DNA of 64,000 nt from Paracentrotus lividus (GCA_940671915.1 CALNVZ010002974.1:38711259-38775258), one strand, 5' to 3'; counted from the stretch's first letter, positions 13,366 through 23,987 are shown. Translations and numbers: made by a program. Notes: generated by a model from the letters alone, not told the origin.

Positions 13366-14425
13366 GGAATTTTGAGAACGTTGCATGGAAAGTTTCTTAT
13401 CGAACAGTTTGAGTTTGACAACCTTACCGTCTGGCTAGTCCATACATTTCTAGACCTTGCCATTTAAAGGGATGTAGTAACATTGAATGATATTCAAATC
13501 GCAATTTATTCGATTTAGCTCATTTTGCCAACATAATTATAAACACATAATCAGTCTGGCATCTCTTCAAATTTGCAAACTAATTGCTTGCTTTAACTAT
13601 ATCATATATCAATGATTTAATACTAAAAATTTTAAATTCATCACCGAATGGATTGTAAAACCATGTGCTTTTCAACAACAGCACAACATATACCCATTTC
13701 CTGTTGTGTAGCCCCCGTCCCTAGCGGCCTGCTGAGCTTCCAACGGATGGGTATTACATTTACTGGGGTTCGGTTGTATCGCTTGTTACACTGTTTTAAG
13801 GTAGTAAATGAGTTCCATTTGATCGGAAACTTTCAGTAGTTTGTTTTTACTGTTGGATCAATACAATTTTATTAATCTTGATCTAATTGCTCTTCTGTTT
13901 TAAAGTTACCAAATCCATTTAACAAAGATCGTTTGTAAGCTGCTTATCTGATTCATGATGCGACAGAATTTGTTAACATTGTGGGGAAGATGTTATTTTC
14001 TGCATCTACTGGAAAATCCCTTGTTTATCAAGCTACGATCTATTTTGAGTACAATGAAATGTTATAATTGCAGGACTTTCTTTGACAAATTTCCCCCTTC
14101 GAAGTGTTCTCTTCTTTAACCCAAAGGCCCCGTTCAGCACGACGTTTTGCACGTTTAACTTATCTGACTTCGTTGTTGTACCAGGTTGTATTTTTTTTTC
14201 TACAAAAAAATTGACTGGTATTTTTTTTTTTTTTTTTTTTTACAAATCTAAAGATTCCCTTTCCATTGATCATCAGTATTTAACCAACACCCCATGTGGT
14301 AGACCAAAAACGCGTGTGAACCACTTAAAGAAAATGATTTACATATCTTTTATGTTCACGGTTGAACACTGACCATTGTGTTGGAAAGAAATCCGATGGA
14401 GGTGAAGGACAATATCTGTTGGAGT
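13366..14425. other. No gene recognised
   Basis: AT-rich sequence with a T run at 14220-14241. The small open frames here show no family signature and no splice context I trust. Confidence 0.5.
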
Positions 14426-14677
14426 TTAAGGTGTGGTACAAGTCCACCAATAGAATGATATCGGTGCTGTCGGCCACGCAATCATCATACCAGCAAGGAC
14501 TGTGCACCTGATGATACCTGCTTCAGGAATATATTCATCTAGTACAATTGCTAATTCGGTTCCGTTTTTAATTAGAACTGGTTTTAAAAACAGAAAAGAA
14601 GATACTTCAAAAGTTTGATTCTCTACGGATCACCCTAGGGTGAAGTATATGGTGATATTGTGTTAGTGTTAGAGAAG
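14426..14677 (+). promoter_or_regulatory. Conserved 5' region of cassette 1
   Basis: The block from GTTTAAGGTGTGG (14424) to the ATG resembles the sequences upstream of the signal exons at 23988 and 31833. Shared stretches include AGAATGATATCGG-type, AATCATCATA, TATTCATC, and CTACGGATCACCCTAGGG just before the ATG. No good TATA box is seen. Conservation in three copies suggests promoter and 5' untranslated sequence, which is inference. Confidence 0.6.
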
Positions 14678-14774
14678 ATGGATTCCAGACCATCTTTCTG
14701 GTTTCTATCATTGATAGCACCTATCTATGTATTAGCATGCCTTCCTCTAACAAATGCAATTGTGCCTCCTCAAC
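14678..14774 (+). CDS. HYR protein, first exon of cassette 1 (signal peptide)
   Basis: The exon opens ATGGATTCC and encodes MDSRPSFWFLSLIAPIYVLA, then CLPLTNAIVPPQ: 32 codons plus one base. A hydrophobic core of about 16 residues followed by a small-residue stretch is a typical signal peptide. It ends at a strong donor, C|GTAAGT, in phase 1. No acceptor precedes the ATG, so it is a first coding exon. Near-identical exons at 23988 and 31833 (MDSRPSFWLL) show that it belongs to a tandem triplication. It joins in frame to the HYR exon at 16364 (codon C+CT, Pro), and equally to those at 26672 and 35133. Confidence 0.85.
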
Positions 14775-15269
14775 GTAAGTATAACATTGCCCCTTTTTCA
14801 AAAATGCAAATTGTGACATGATTATAGATATATGTCAGGTATTTTGATTAATGGATTTTCTTATGTTTTCACGGTATCAACATGATCACTGCAAGTCTGT
14901 TTATATTTTTCTTAAAGATTCAAAAAGTAATTGACCCTTAGGTTATTGTTTGGGGAAGATTCAGTAATATCAGTTAAATTGTACTTTTATGAAACACTCC
15001 AATTTTATATAAGATAAACAAAGAAAAACCGTGTACATGTAAATGATTTTAGACCGCATTTGCCGAAGTGATATTTGTTTTTTCATACAATCTTAAGTTC
15101 TTTATCAAGGTAAAATCACAATTTTAAAGATTACATTTTCAGATTTATATCTTAAAACTTTCCTCTCATAAAAGTAACTGCTAGTCTAATTATGGGCATT
15201 GTGGTTTGCAACACTTCAATTGTATATAATCATCTCCCGTAAGTTTGGGGTATGCGTGTGTTAAAAATG

Positions 15270-15275
15270 ATAAGC

Positions 15276-15306
<31 letters not shown>

Positions 15307-15392
15307 CAAAAACAAACAAACAAACAAAATTGTGACTAAAAAAAGAAATAAATAAAATAAATATATTTTTTATTTATTTATTTATTTATTAG
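15270..15392. repeat. (AAAAC)n and (AAAT)n simple repeats in intron 1
   Basis: AAAAC repeats at about 15276-15310 pass into AAAC and AAATA repeats, then TTTATTTATT. The A-rich and T-rich halves around 15343-15392 can pair as a hairpin. Confidence 0.85.
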
Positions 15393-16363
15393 AGGTTTTC
15401 CCGATCAATTTCATTGTTTTGTCAATCATTCATTTTCTGGAAAAATGCTGATGCATCGAAATGTTACCGGTCAAAATCATATTCAATCATTAAAATTAGC
15501 GATTATTGTGATTGATTTCGTATTTGCGCATTCTACTTCACATAATAAGCATATATATATATATTCGGTAATAACTATTCAATTTCGTCGAATTTCATTC
15601 CCTTTACTCAAATTCGCACTAATTCGAATGTACAAAGAACAAAATTAAATTACTGTATCCGACTTTGAAATTTGCAACCATTACTTTGTGTGCCTAACAG
15701 CGAATTTGAGAGCATGAACACGAAATGGTTTGACTAAAGTAAGTCTGTCGCATCAAACGCACGAATTTGAATACACATTAAATGAAAACGGATGATAAAT
15801 GTATGAATTGGCCGGGGAAACCTATATTATTATATATAGGCCTATATGTAAGTATATATTTTTTTTTTTGGGGGGGTGACTCCTACGATTTTTAGGGGAC
15901 ATTGTATGAAATATCCTCACTACTGGGTCAATCAATGGAGGGGTATAGTATAGGGGTGGGGGATAACAGAGGTTTGGAATGAACTCATTCATAATCCATT
16001 GGCAGTGGGGTGGGGGTTCAAGACCCCTCCCTATTTTTTTTTGTCTAATAGACATGAACCAAAAGCATAAAAATAGCTATCTAATTGAATTTTTAAGGGG
16101 CATGTTTAGCTCTCGCTCTCACCCCCCCCCCCCCTTAAAGTGTTCTATGTATTGCACCAGTCACATGTACACAACGCGAGGCCAACACATTGAAATTAGT
16201 GAAAAATGCAGACACCGCGCACATAGAACGTATATACATAGATCTCACATCGTTGATCCAGCAAGCTCAACGAATGAGTAACGCATACCCAGCGCACGCT
16301 GGGCGTTGGCATTGCGTCTACATGTGACTGCGCTATAACAGACCTTTCTTCTTTAACCCTCAG

Positions 16364-16591
16364 CTACTATACCTTGCATGGATGTGACTGTTTACACGGA
16401 CACTTCTCTGAGTACCATCGTAGACTACCAATACACCGCAGCACCACCGGGTAGCATGTTCATAATTAATGAAACCGACCCAATTACCAATTCATCATTT
16501 TCGGTCGGAAATACGACAGTCAACGTTAATTACACTGTTGACCTTAGTGCATCTAGTGATCAGATGTGTACCTTTATCGTAACTGTGAGAG
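16364..16591 (+). CDS. HYR module A1 exon
   Basis: A 228-base exon (76 codons, phase 1 at both ends) follows TTTAACCCTCAG and precedes GTTAGT. It encodes PTIPCMDVTVYTDT at the start, VDYQY in the centre, ITNSSFSVGNTTVNVNYT, and MCTFIVTVRG at the end. This is the hyalin-repeat pattern, with first Cys near the N-terminus, G.T.V.Y in the middle, and CTF.V.V at the end. The usual Trp of the second strand is replaced by Tyr (VDYQY). There are four N-glycosylation sequons (NET, NSS, NTT, NYT). HYR modules are extracellular, Ig-like adhesion folds. Sister exons lie at 26672 and 35133. Confidence 0.85.
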
Positions 16592-16895
16592 GTTAGTATA
16601 TGTTTTGTTTTTTTTTATTCTCAATTCAGTTTATTTTTCCATTCAAATTCAAAGTGAACAACAATATATTTGTTTTACTGAAATAAAAATCCTCCCCCCC
16701 GAAAAAAAAAGCTTGTAAGCGTGGGGCCCTAGGACGTAGCTTACCCAACCACAGGTGATGCGGAGAGTGAGTGAAAAGGAAGAGAAGGGAGAGGAAATAG
16801 ATTGAAAAAAAGCAAGGAAAAAAGGAGATATGAAAGAAAGAGAAAAAAAATCGAAATGAGAGAAAGATATGCATAGAAAATTAAGTGAGGAGTCA

Positions 16896-16896
<1 letters not shown>

Positions 16897-16926
<30 letters not shown>
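16897..16926. repeat. (GA)n microsatellite
   Basis: GA run within a purine-rich stretch (about 16760-16960). Poly(T) of about 46 bases follows at 17059-17104. Confidence 0.85.
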
Positions 16927-16928
<2 letters not shown>

Positions 16929-17056
16929 CAAGAAGAAGAAGATAAAGAAGAAGAAGACCAATCAAGTGATTCATGGACTTTGATACCTTCAAATTTAAAG
17001 AAGATATTTTTAAAGAACGTTATCTTTTTTCACTGGGGCAGCATTACAAGGAATCG

Positions 17057-17109
<53 letters not shown>

Positions 17110-17214
17110 TTTAAAAGAATTATTTCTCAGCTATGAAAAAAGGAGATTAGTTACAAATATACCATTCACTTGATTACCTTAATTCAGAATTTCAGAATTA
17201 CTACGCGACCTCGA

Positions 17215-17345
17215 GTTGATATATATATATGACAAGAAAATAACAGCAGAGTGTCATCAGCAAATAATTCATTATTCTTTTTCTTTTAAACAACAAAATA
17301 GTAGTGCCCCAAGCACAGATACCTGTGAAACACCAGTATTAATGT
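17215..17345 (-). pseudogene. LINE reverse transcriptase relic
   Basis: On the minus strand, GVSQVSVLGALLF (compare GVPQGSVLGP) is followed about 20 codons on, after a frame change, by LFADDTLLLF, which contains the catalytic ADD block. Order and spacing match non-LTR reverse transcriptases. It is short and frameshifted, so inactive. It lies in the interval between cassettes 1 and 2, beside a decayed DNA transposon. Confidence 0.75.
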
Positions 17346-17426
17346 ATAACAAATTAGATTCAATACCTATTACCATCGACCATCACATACAAGTGCTCTT
17401 ATTTTTCCTGAAAAATAAATCATAAA

Positions 17427-18157
17427 CAAGGTTTAATTTCAAAGTTGTGAAGATTGTGTTAGCTTTACAGCAAAGTACGTAGTAACAAGTTAAAGCCAAA
17501 TATTTCCTCTTTCCAAAGATATCTTCTTTATTCATACATGGTCATGGATTGCTGACTTATCATTCTTTTTGGATAATGGGACAAAGTGGACATGGGGCCA
17601 AGTTTTAGAAATGGCTTCGAGCATCAAACTCATAAATGATTCTTTGTCGGAGAGTTGGTTGTAATGTCAGTTCAGAAAGTTTCTTGGTCAGGTGGAGGGG
17701 TACTTACAGATTTTAAATGAACATGTGATTCCTGAATTCATGGAAAACTTTCCTATGCAACAAAGAGGTGTGTTCAGACGCCTATGGTGGGCAGAGGACG
17801 GTGCATCATGCAGCCCATCGACTAGTTGCAGTAAGAAACGGATTGGCTGAGGTTTTTTGACATGGAGTGATTGCCTTGTATCATGAAGTTAAGTGGCCAC
17901 CGTGATCTTCGGATCTGGCGTGTTGTGATTTTTTTCTTTGAGGTTATATAAAGAGCAAAGTGTTTATTACCCCTGCACCCGACATTGCAACTCTCCGACA
18001 AAGAAATCATTGATGAGTTTGATGCTCTACGCCACAAGGCACCAATGATCCGCAGGGCTGTATGTGAGATGTAGAAACGAGCTAATCTCTGTTTGGAAAG
18101 GAATGGGGGCCATGCTGAGGGGCATGGGATGTAATGTTTAGAGAGAGACATCCTAAA

Positions 18158-18207
<50 letters not shown>

Positions 18208-18390
18208 TAAGTTGTGATTATCACTTTCATTATTCCATTTTGTGTTTAAAACTTGGCCCCAAGTCCACTTCCTGACCTTGAATGAATGAATAAGATATCA
18301 TCGGAAAGAGGAGATATGTGGCTTTAACGTATTACTACTTACTTTGGTGTAAAACTAACACAATCCTCACTACTTTGAAATTAAATCTTG
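17427..18390 (+). mobile_element. Tc1/mariner-like transposon with dead transposase
   Basis: Inverted ends of at least 90 bases start CAAGGTTTAATTTCAAAG at 17427 and end with the inverse near 18390. Both include a GGGGCCAAGTTTTA block (17593, and inverse at 18245). The + strand around 17850-18012 encodes a decayed EVKWPP..SSDLACCDFFL.GYIKSKVF, the third-Asp region of IS630/Tc1/mariner-type transposases, with in-frame stops replacing an Arg and a Trp codon. The left arm also holds an inverted copy of 17998-18042, so the element is rearranged. A T run of about 44 bases (18163-18206) sits in the right half. Confidence 0.7.
17820..18015 (+). pseudogene. Transposase fragment, Tc1/mariner superfamily
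   Basis: The frame starting near 17829 reads VRNGLAEVF, stop, HGVIALYHEVKWPP, stop, SSDLACCDFFL, stop, GYIKSKVFITPAPDIATLRQ. The W-P-P-x-S-x-D-L-x-x-x-D-F-F-L-x-G motif is characteristic of the DDE/DDD catalytic core around the third acidic residue. At least three stops show it is dead. The N-terminal DNA-binding part and the first two Asp are absent. It would have catalysed cut-and-paste transposition at TA sites. Confidence 0.75.
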
Positions 18391-18479
18391 TTGCGTTTTT
18401 TTCTGATACGCACTGTATATAATGAAGTCTGGCCTCTTGAAGAAGGTGTTGTGCAGTGTTTCATCTTTTTTAATACAGG

Positions 18480-18600
18480 CGAAATAAATAACGATAGACG
18501 AGTCGAGACCTTTTATTTACGAGCTTTCGGCCATCAATACGGCCTTCATCAGGCCTACAAAATGAAACGAAACGAAATTGAAACAACATAAGTTGTTGAC
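18480..18600. repeat. TTTCGGCC...GGCCTTCATCAGG motif, possible Penelope-type remnant
   Basis: GCTTTCGGCCATCAATACGG followed by CCTTCATCAGG is a motif often seen near the ends of Penelope-like retroelements. On the minus strand it reads CTGATGA, a GGCC/GGCC stem, then GAAA, resembling part of a hammerhead core. No reverse transcriptase adjoins it. Two GCGCTTCGCGC motifs follow at 18904 and 19050. Confidence 0.35.
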
Positions 18601-19260
18601 AAACGGAAGTTGTTATATACATGTACAATAAAAATTTAACATATATTTGTTTTTAAATGTCTATCAAGTTTAATTAAGTTAATTGATATAAAAACACAGT
18701 TCATGGCGAAATTACATGGAGAGAGAGTATTTTCGCCATGAACTGTATTATTATATTAATACCCTGAACATGGACAGCATAAATTTCTTTGTTTGAATGT
18801 TCTTATCAAATTTTAACTCTTTTCCTCCAAAATCGCATCGCAGCAAATCGCACAGTGTGAGACGGGCTTAGAATAAGCTGCCTTTGCGTCATTATAAGGA
18901 ATTTACAGTTCGCGCTTCGCGCTCGCAAATTTCTCTCAGAAAGGCCCATTGACTGATTCCCGTCGTCCAAAAAGTGAAGTGATGTGATGTAATTTTTCAA
19001 AATATGTCTAGAATACACTATCTTCAGGTCATTATAAGTCGAAATTTTCGGTTCGCGCTTCGCGCTCGCAGAGTTCTTTTAAAAAAGGCACATTGACTGA
19101 TCCCTGGCGGCCCAAATAAGAAATGTTATATTAAAAAAAATAATAATAACGTACCGCCTTCGGGTCATTATAATATAATTATTCTGGCCTAATAAATGTT
19201 CACATGAATTCTTCTAGAACTTGGCCCCCTGACCCTAACCAAAACGCTTAGCCGCCCCTG

Positions 19261-20146
19261 CTAGCTACAGTATAACACAGACTTTAGCAGTGTTTATCTG
19301 TAGCTTTGAGTTAGAAAAAAAGAAAAGAAACGAAACGCCCTGTGGTAGGCCCTAAGTATACGAGTATATTGTTCATTGAGGTCAAAATCAGAGAAATGCC
19401 TTTTTATAACTATGCGATCAGTGACGGTATGAATTGTGATATAAATGACATTAATGTGTTCACGGTTTGGTAACCCTCAAGACCAACGAAAGCTGCAGAG
19501 ATTGGTGTGATAAATTCGAAAGCTAGGGAGGTGTAGAGCTATCAAAGTGAAATTATAGTTTTGTTATGTGATTAAAAATATGGAAGACACTGCATAAAAT
19601 TACTTTGGAAAGGTTGACAGCAAGTTACCTCAGTATTATTGTGTGCTGTGATGTTTTTGGAATAAGCGAAATGATGAGAAATTAACCCAATTTTGCTTAG
19701 AGGTCTCATGCACAACACACAGAAATGCATGTAGGACTATACAAAATATTTTGCCTGAAAATTTCAGGTATTTTGGTTATATATTTTGTCATATTATGAC
19801 TACAGGGCAATTAAAATTCAATTCTTGACAGTGGACTATGATCTTCTTCCTAAATAGTATTGAATAGTAGGAAAGCTCATGATTATTTTGTTCATCTCTC
19901 GAACTACGCTAGATTCTCTTTAAACATCCTGGTTGGTATGAGGGTGTGGTTCTTCACATAAAGAATCATATCGGAGCCCATGCAATCATAACTGCCACGA
20001 CTGCGCGCCTATATGAACATGTTGAGTACATAGCAAAGGACATTCATCGAGTTTTATCGTCAATTTGGTCTTCTTTTTTTTTTAATTCGGACTTGTCTTA
20101 AAAGAGATTCAATAAACTAATATTTGAATAGTTTGCTTCCCTACGG
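19261..20146 (+). promoter_or_regulatory. Conserved 5' region of cassette 2, split from its exon
   Basis: This stretch aligns with 31261-31777 upstream of signal exon 3. Shared parts include GCAGTGTTTATCTGTAGCTT-type, GTTCATTGAGGTCAAAATCA, ACCAACGAAAGC, GTGTGGTTCTTCACA, ACTGCCACGAC and CAATAAACTAATATTTGAATAG. It ends GCTTCCCTACGG, where a foldback element begins. The matching continuation (TCCCTACGGATCACCCTAGG) is at 23923. The TATAAAC of cassette 3 is AATAAAC here. Confidence 0.65.
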
Positions 20147-20151
20147 GGTTC

Positions 20152-20398
20152 TAGGACAATTACCTCCTGGACAATTACCCCCCGGACAATTACCCCCCGG
20201 ACAATTCCCCCTAGGACAATTACCCCGAGGACAATTACCCCCCGGAAATTACCACCCCGGACAATTACAATCCCCCGGACAATTACCCCCGAGACAATTA
20301 CCCCGGACAATTAGCACCCGCCGGACAATTACCCCCGGACCCGGAGAGTTACACCCGGTCAACTACCCCCCGACGACAATTACCTCCCCCCCCAAGGC
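20152..20398. repeat. Left arm tandem array, about 12-15-base unit
   Basis: Around 17 imperfect units of GGACAATTACCCCC. The inverse array fills 23700-23882 and 23480-23600. The proline/glutamine-rich frames here are by-products. Confidence 0.85.
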
Positions 20399-21202
20399 CA
20401 TTGAATGTGGAATCAAGCGGCGCCCATTTTGGGTCTCGCCCGGTGTCGCAGTTTTCTAATGATTTTCTACTTTGATTTTATCATAATGAATCTCATCTCT
20501 CTCTCTTTCATATTTCTCTTTCTCCTTTGCTCTCTCTCTCTCACTTTCTTCTTTTTTTTCCTTGCTTTTTTCTCCCCCACTTTCAACCTTCTGCGCCATG
20601 AAAAAAATGGGGGGGGGGGGGCTTGAGGCCCACGCTCCCCGTTTGGTTACTCAATATGCATCAGAAAATATTTAAACGGGCCCTCATATTACCTTTTATT
20701 TTCATAGAACAACAATTTGAAAATTCATGGAAGGACACAAATACACATAATAATCACACATGTTGAATATCTCTGATTCATCTCTGATTCCAACTTTTTT
20801 TTTAATTATTTTTTTGTTTAATTTCCACGAAAATGGATAAAACCTATGTCTGAACCCATGGTTTCTGAGGCGGCAGTAAGGTCATAATAATAATCCATAA
20901 ATTAAACCAATTAAGTGAATATAGAACTAAGGCTTAGATGTCCATTTATGCAAAAATAAGTAATGTAAAATTAAATATATACATAAGTTATTCGTTATGG
21001 CCCAGATGACCATGGTTTCGGACCACGTATTTTGCAGAATCTACCGTTGGGAATATGAGGGCAAGTTTACATATTTTCTGATGCATATAATGTGTATCCA
21101 AACAGGGGGCTTGGGGTGCAAGCCCCCCCCCCTCCTCCCCATTTTTTCATGGCGCAGAAGGCGCCGCTAAACAAAACAAAAAAGGGGATGGAGGGGGTGG
21201 AG

Positions 21203-21425
21203 GTGGTGTGGTCGAATGGATAAGTCGGCGGACTGACGATCACAAGGTACGCGGTTCGAATCCCGTCCATTCCACTAATGTCCTTTGGCAAGATATTAAT
21301 CTGCAATTTGCCAGACTTGACCCAAGTAAGGTAAATGGGTACCGGTAGGAAGAAATTCCTCGAATGCGCTTAAGCGCCCTTTATATAAGGGCAGCTATGG
21401 CTATAGCCGGGTAATAATATTAGCT
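21203..21425 (+). mobile_element. tRNA-derived SINE, copy A
   Basis: The 5' part (21203-21276) looks like a tRNA: an A-box-like TGGTCGAATGG, a perfect B box GGTTCGAATCC at 21253, and ends GTGG/CCAC that can pair. The acceptor stem is imperfect beyond four pairs, so it is not a working tRNA gene. A body with GGTACCGGTAGGAAGAAATT and a short hairpin (GCGCTTAAGCGC) follows, as in tRNA-derived SINEs. Confidence 0.7.
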
Positions 21426-21902
21426 GCGCCACTGAATAGTTTACTAAACCCCTCCCAAAAAGTTTCGCAAGTGGACTTTGGGCCATGATAACTTTTCAGG
21501 TACGCTTTAGTTATTCCTGATATTCATACTCGAAAAATGGAATAAACCTTGGTCTGAACCCATGGTTTCTGAGGCGGCAATAAAGGTCATAATTAATAAC
21601 TCCATAAATTAACCATTAAGTGAAATATAAACTAAAGCTTAATGTCAATTTATGCAAAAATAAGGTTAATCGTAAAATTAAATATCATACATAAGTTATT
21701 CGTTATGGCCCAGATGACCATGGTTTCGGACCACGTATTTTGCAGAATCTACCGTTGGGAATATGAGGGCAAGTTACATATTTTCTGATGCATATAATGT
21801 GTATCCAAACAGGGGCTTGGGGTGCAAGCCCCCCTCCTCCCCATTTTTTCATGGCGCAGAAGGCGCCGCTAAACAAAACAAAAAGGGGATGGAGGGGGTG
21901 GA

Positions 21903-22128
21903 GGTGGTGTGGTCGAATGGATAAGTCGGCGGACTGACGATCACAAGGTACGCGGTTCGAATCCCGTCCAATCCACTAAGTCCTTTGGCAAGATATTAAT
22001 CTGCAATTGCCAGACTTGACCCAAGTAAGGTAAATGGGTACCGGTAGGAAGAAATTCCTCGAATGCGCTTAAGCGCCCTTTATATAAGGGCAGCTATGGC
22101 TATAAGCCGGTAATAATATTAGCTGCGC
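21903..22128 (+). mobile_element. tRNA-derived SINE, copy B
   Basis: Same structure as the copy at 21203, carried in the second unit of the 0.7 kb duplication; the B box GGTTCGAATCC is at about 21954. It is a passenger of that duplication rather than an independent insertion, because its flanks match those of copy A. Confidence 0.7.
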
Positions 22129-22139
22129 CACTGAATAGT

Positions 22140-23202
22140 TTACAAACCCCTCCAAAAAGTTTCGCAAGTGGACTTTGGGCCATGATAACTTTTCAGGTAC
22201 GCTTTTAGTTATTCCTGATATTCATACCATTTGAAAGATAATTTATTCCCCTTTTTATTGATATCCTATTTGTAATGATTTTGTCATGCTTCAATGCACA
22301 GAATATCAGAATATGGAGAAATGTAAAAATTCAAATGTTGCAAAATGCATTCATCAAAGTGAAGTTCCGCCACTCGACTTTAGCCCCGGATAACTTTTTG
22401 GGATTTTTTATAATTTTATTGAATCTTTAACCATTGTCAAGTAAATTTATTCCTCTTTTAACGACACCCTAATTGTAACGAGAGTGTTGTTCTTGCATGC
22501 ACAGAACACCTGAATGTTAGACAAGTCAGAAGTTAAATGTTCCAAATTGAATGCCTATTGTCAGTATTACTGTCTGTTGCCAGCAATAACAAAGCATTTT
22601 CGCTATTTTTCACTTTTTACTTTGCATTATATTCATGATAAATGTGCATTGAAAAACATGATGTACTATTGCAATTAGGCATCAATAAAAAGAAGAATAA
22701 ATGAACTTTTTAATGCTTTGAAAATTGATAATGCTTGAAAACCACATTAAATGTATCAAGCTTCAAAGTAGTGTTACAGAAATTTAAACTGAAAATTATC
22801 TTTCGCTTTGCCATGTATTCAGGTGTTATTCAGGGTTCGTGTGGACCAAGCATGATATAACCTTGACAAATAAGGTATCAATCCAAAGAGGAATAAATTT
22901 ACTGACAATGGATAGAATTCAATAAAAAATAGAAAATATCCCCAAATTATCAGGACCTAAAGTCAAGTTGCGGAACTTCAATGTGATCAATAAAGTGGCA
23001 TTTACAACATTTGACTTTTTACTTTTCTCCATATTTTGATATATGTGCATTGAAGCATGACAAAAACCATTACAAATAGGATATCAATAAAAAGGGGATT
23101 AATTATCTTTCCAATGGTACGAATATCAGAATAACTAAAGCGTACCTGAAAAGTTATCATGGCCCAAAGTCCACTTGCGAAACTTTTTGGAGGGGTTTAG
23201 GA
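22140..23202. repeat. Long imperfect palindrome, foldback core
   Basis: The left arm (22140 to about 22590) is the inverse of the right arm (about 22790 to 23202). Matches include AAACCCCTCCAAAAAGTTTC with its inverse at 23183, and GAAGTTCCGCCACTCGACTT with a diverged inverse near 22960. The centre lies near 22690. Confidence 0.75.
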
Positions 23203-23882
23203 TTAGTCGGCGCATTATAAATACTTAATATTATATATTATTATTAAAATTATCATTAAAGGAAAGGAAGAGGAAAAATAAGAAGTGTGTGTGTGTGAGA
23301 GAGAAGAGAGAGAAGAGAGGGCAGACGATAGAGAAAGAGGAAAAGATAATAAAAAAGAGAAAGGGAAAGAAAGCCATTAAAATCAAGTAAAAAATAATTC
23401 GAAAAACTTGCGACACCAGGCGAGACTCACAATGGGCACCGCTTGATTCCAACATCAATTGCCGGTGGAAGGGGGGGGGTAACTGTCCGGCGGTAAATGT
23501 CTCGGGGGCAATTGTCCAGGGGTAATTGTCCGGGGGTAATTGTCCTCGGGGTAATTGTCCGGGGGTAATTGTTCCGGGGTAATTGTCCTGGGGTAGTTGT
23601 CCTGATACGAAATATAAAAGAGAAAGAAAATTCATTAAGATAGAAAGAGTAGAAAAAATTGAAAACCTGCGAGCGAGACTCACAATGGGCGCCACTTGAT
23701 TCAACATCAATGCTGTGAGGGGGGTAATTGTCCGGGGTAATTGTCCGGGGGTAATTGGCCGGGGGTAATTGTCCTCGGGCGGTAATTGTCGCTCAGGGCT
23801 AATTGTCGCGGGGGTTAATTGTCCTCGGGGGTAATTGTCCGGGGGGTCCCGGTTGCGCTAGAGGTAATTGTCCGGGAATTGT

Positions 23883-23907
23883 NNNNNNNNNNNNNNNNNN
23901 NNNNNNN
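23883..23907. other. Assembly gap (25 N)
   Basis: A run of 25 N inside the right tandem array of the foldback element. The true array length is therefore unknown. Confidence 1.
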
Positions 23908-23922
23908 AATTGTCATGATACG

Positions 23923-23987
23923 TCCCTACGGATCACCCTAGGGTGAAGTTTATGGTGATATTGTGTTATTAAACGAGAAGATAAGAT
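23923..23987 (+). promoter_or_regulatory. 5' untranslated segment of cassette 2
   Basis: TCCCTACGGATCACCCTAGG, GTGAAGTTTATGGTGATATT and GTGTTATTAAACGAGAAG match the sequence just before the ATGs at 14678 and 31833. The upstream continuation is 3.8 kb away, beyond the foldback element. Confidence 0.65.

Larger units (their letters stand above)
20828..22228. repeat. Tandem 0.7 kb duplication inside the foldback element
   Basis: Unit A (20828-21530) and unit B (21531-22228) are near-identical along their length, both running from CGAAAATGG/CGAAAAATGG to TATTCCTGATATTCATAC. Differences are mostly one-base insertions or deletions, many in homopolymers. Each unit carries one tRNA-derived SINE. It could be a recent duplication or an assembly duplication. 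Confidence 0.8.
20147..23922. mobile_element. TU-like foldback transposon inserted in cassette 2
   Basis: A 3.78 kb insert is flanked by TCCCTACGG at 20138-20146 and 23923-23931. The outer parts are tandem arrays: ACAATTACCCCCGG-type units on the left (20152-20398) and the inverse GGGGGTAATTGTCC on the right. Inside these, 20399-20640 is an inverted match of 23270-23470, including AATCAAGCGG and GTCTCGCC. Outer tandem arrays, an inner domain and a short target duplication are the known plan of sea-urchin TU foldback elements. No transposase is visible. A 25-base N run lies in the right arm. Confidence 0.8.

Noticed and set aside
20152..20398. CRISPR-like array of short repeats
   Set aside because: Units are 12-15 bases, contiguous and imperfect, without unique spacers, and are mirrored at the far end of the insert. 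This is a foldback arm in an animal genome.
21203..21276. Functional tRNA gene
   Set aside because: B box is perfect, but the acceptor stem pairs for only about four bases and the anticodon stem is poor. The body downstream marks it as a SINE.
23231..23710. 159-codon open frame on the minus strand
   Set aside because: It runs through the inner domain and tandem arm of the foldback element; its QLP, NYP and low-complexity runs translate the GGGGTAATTGTCC array.
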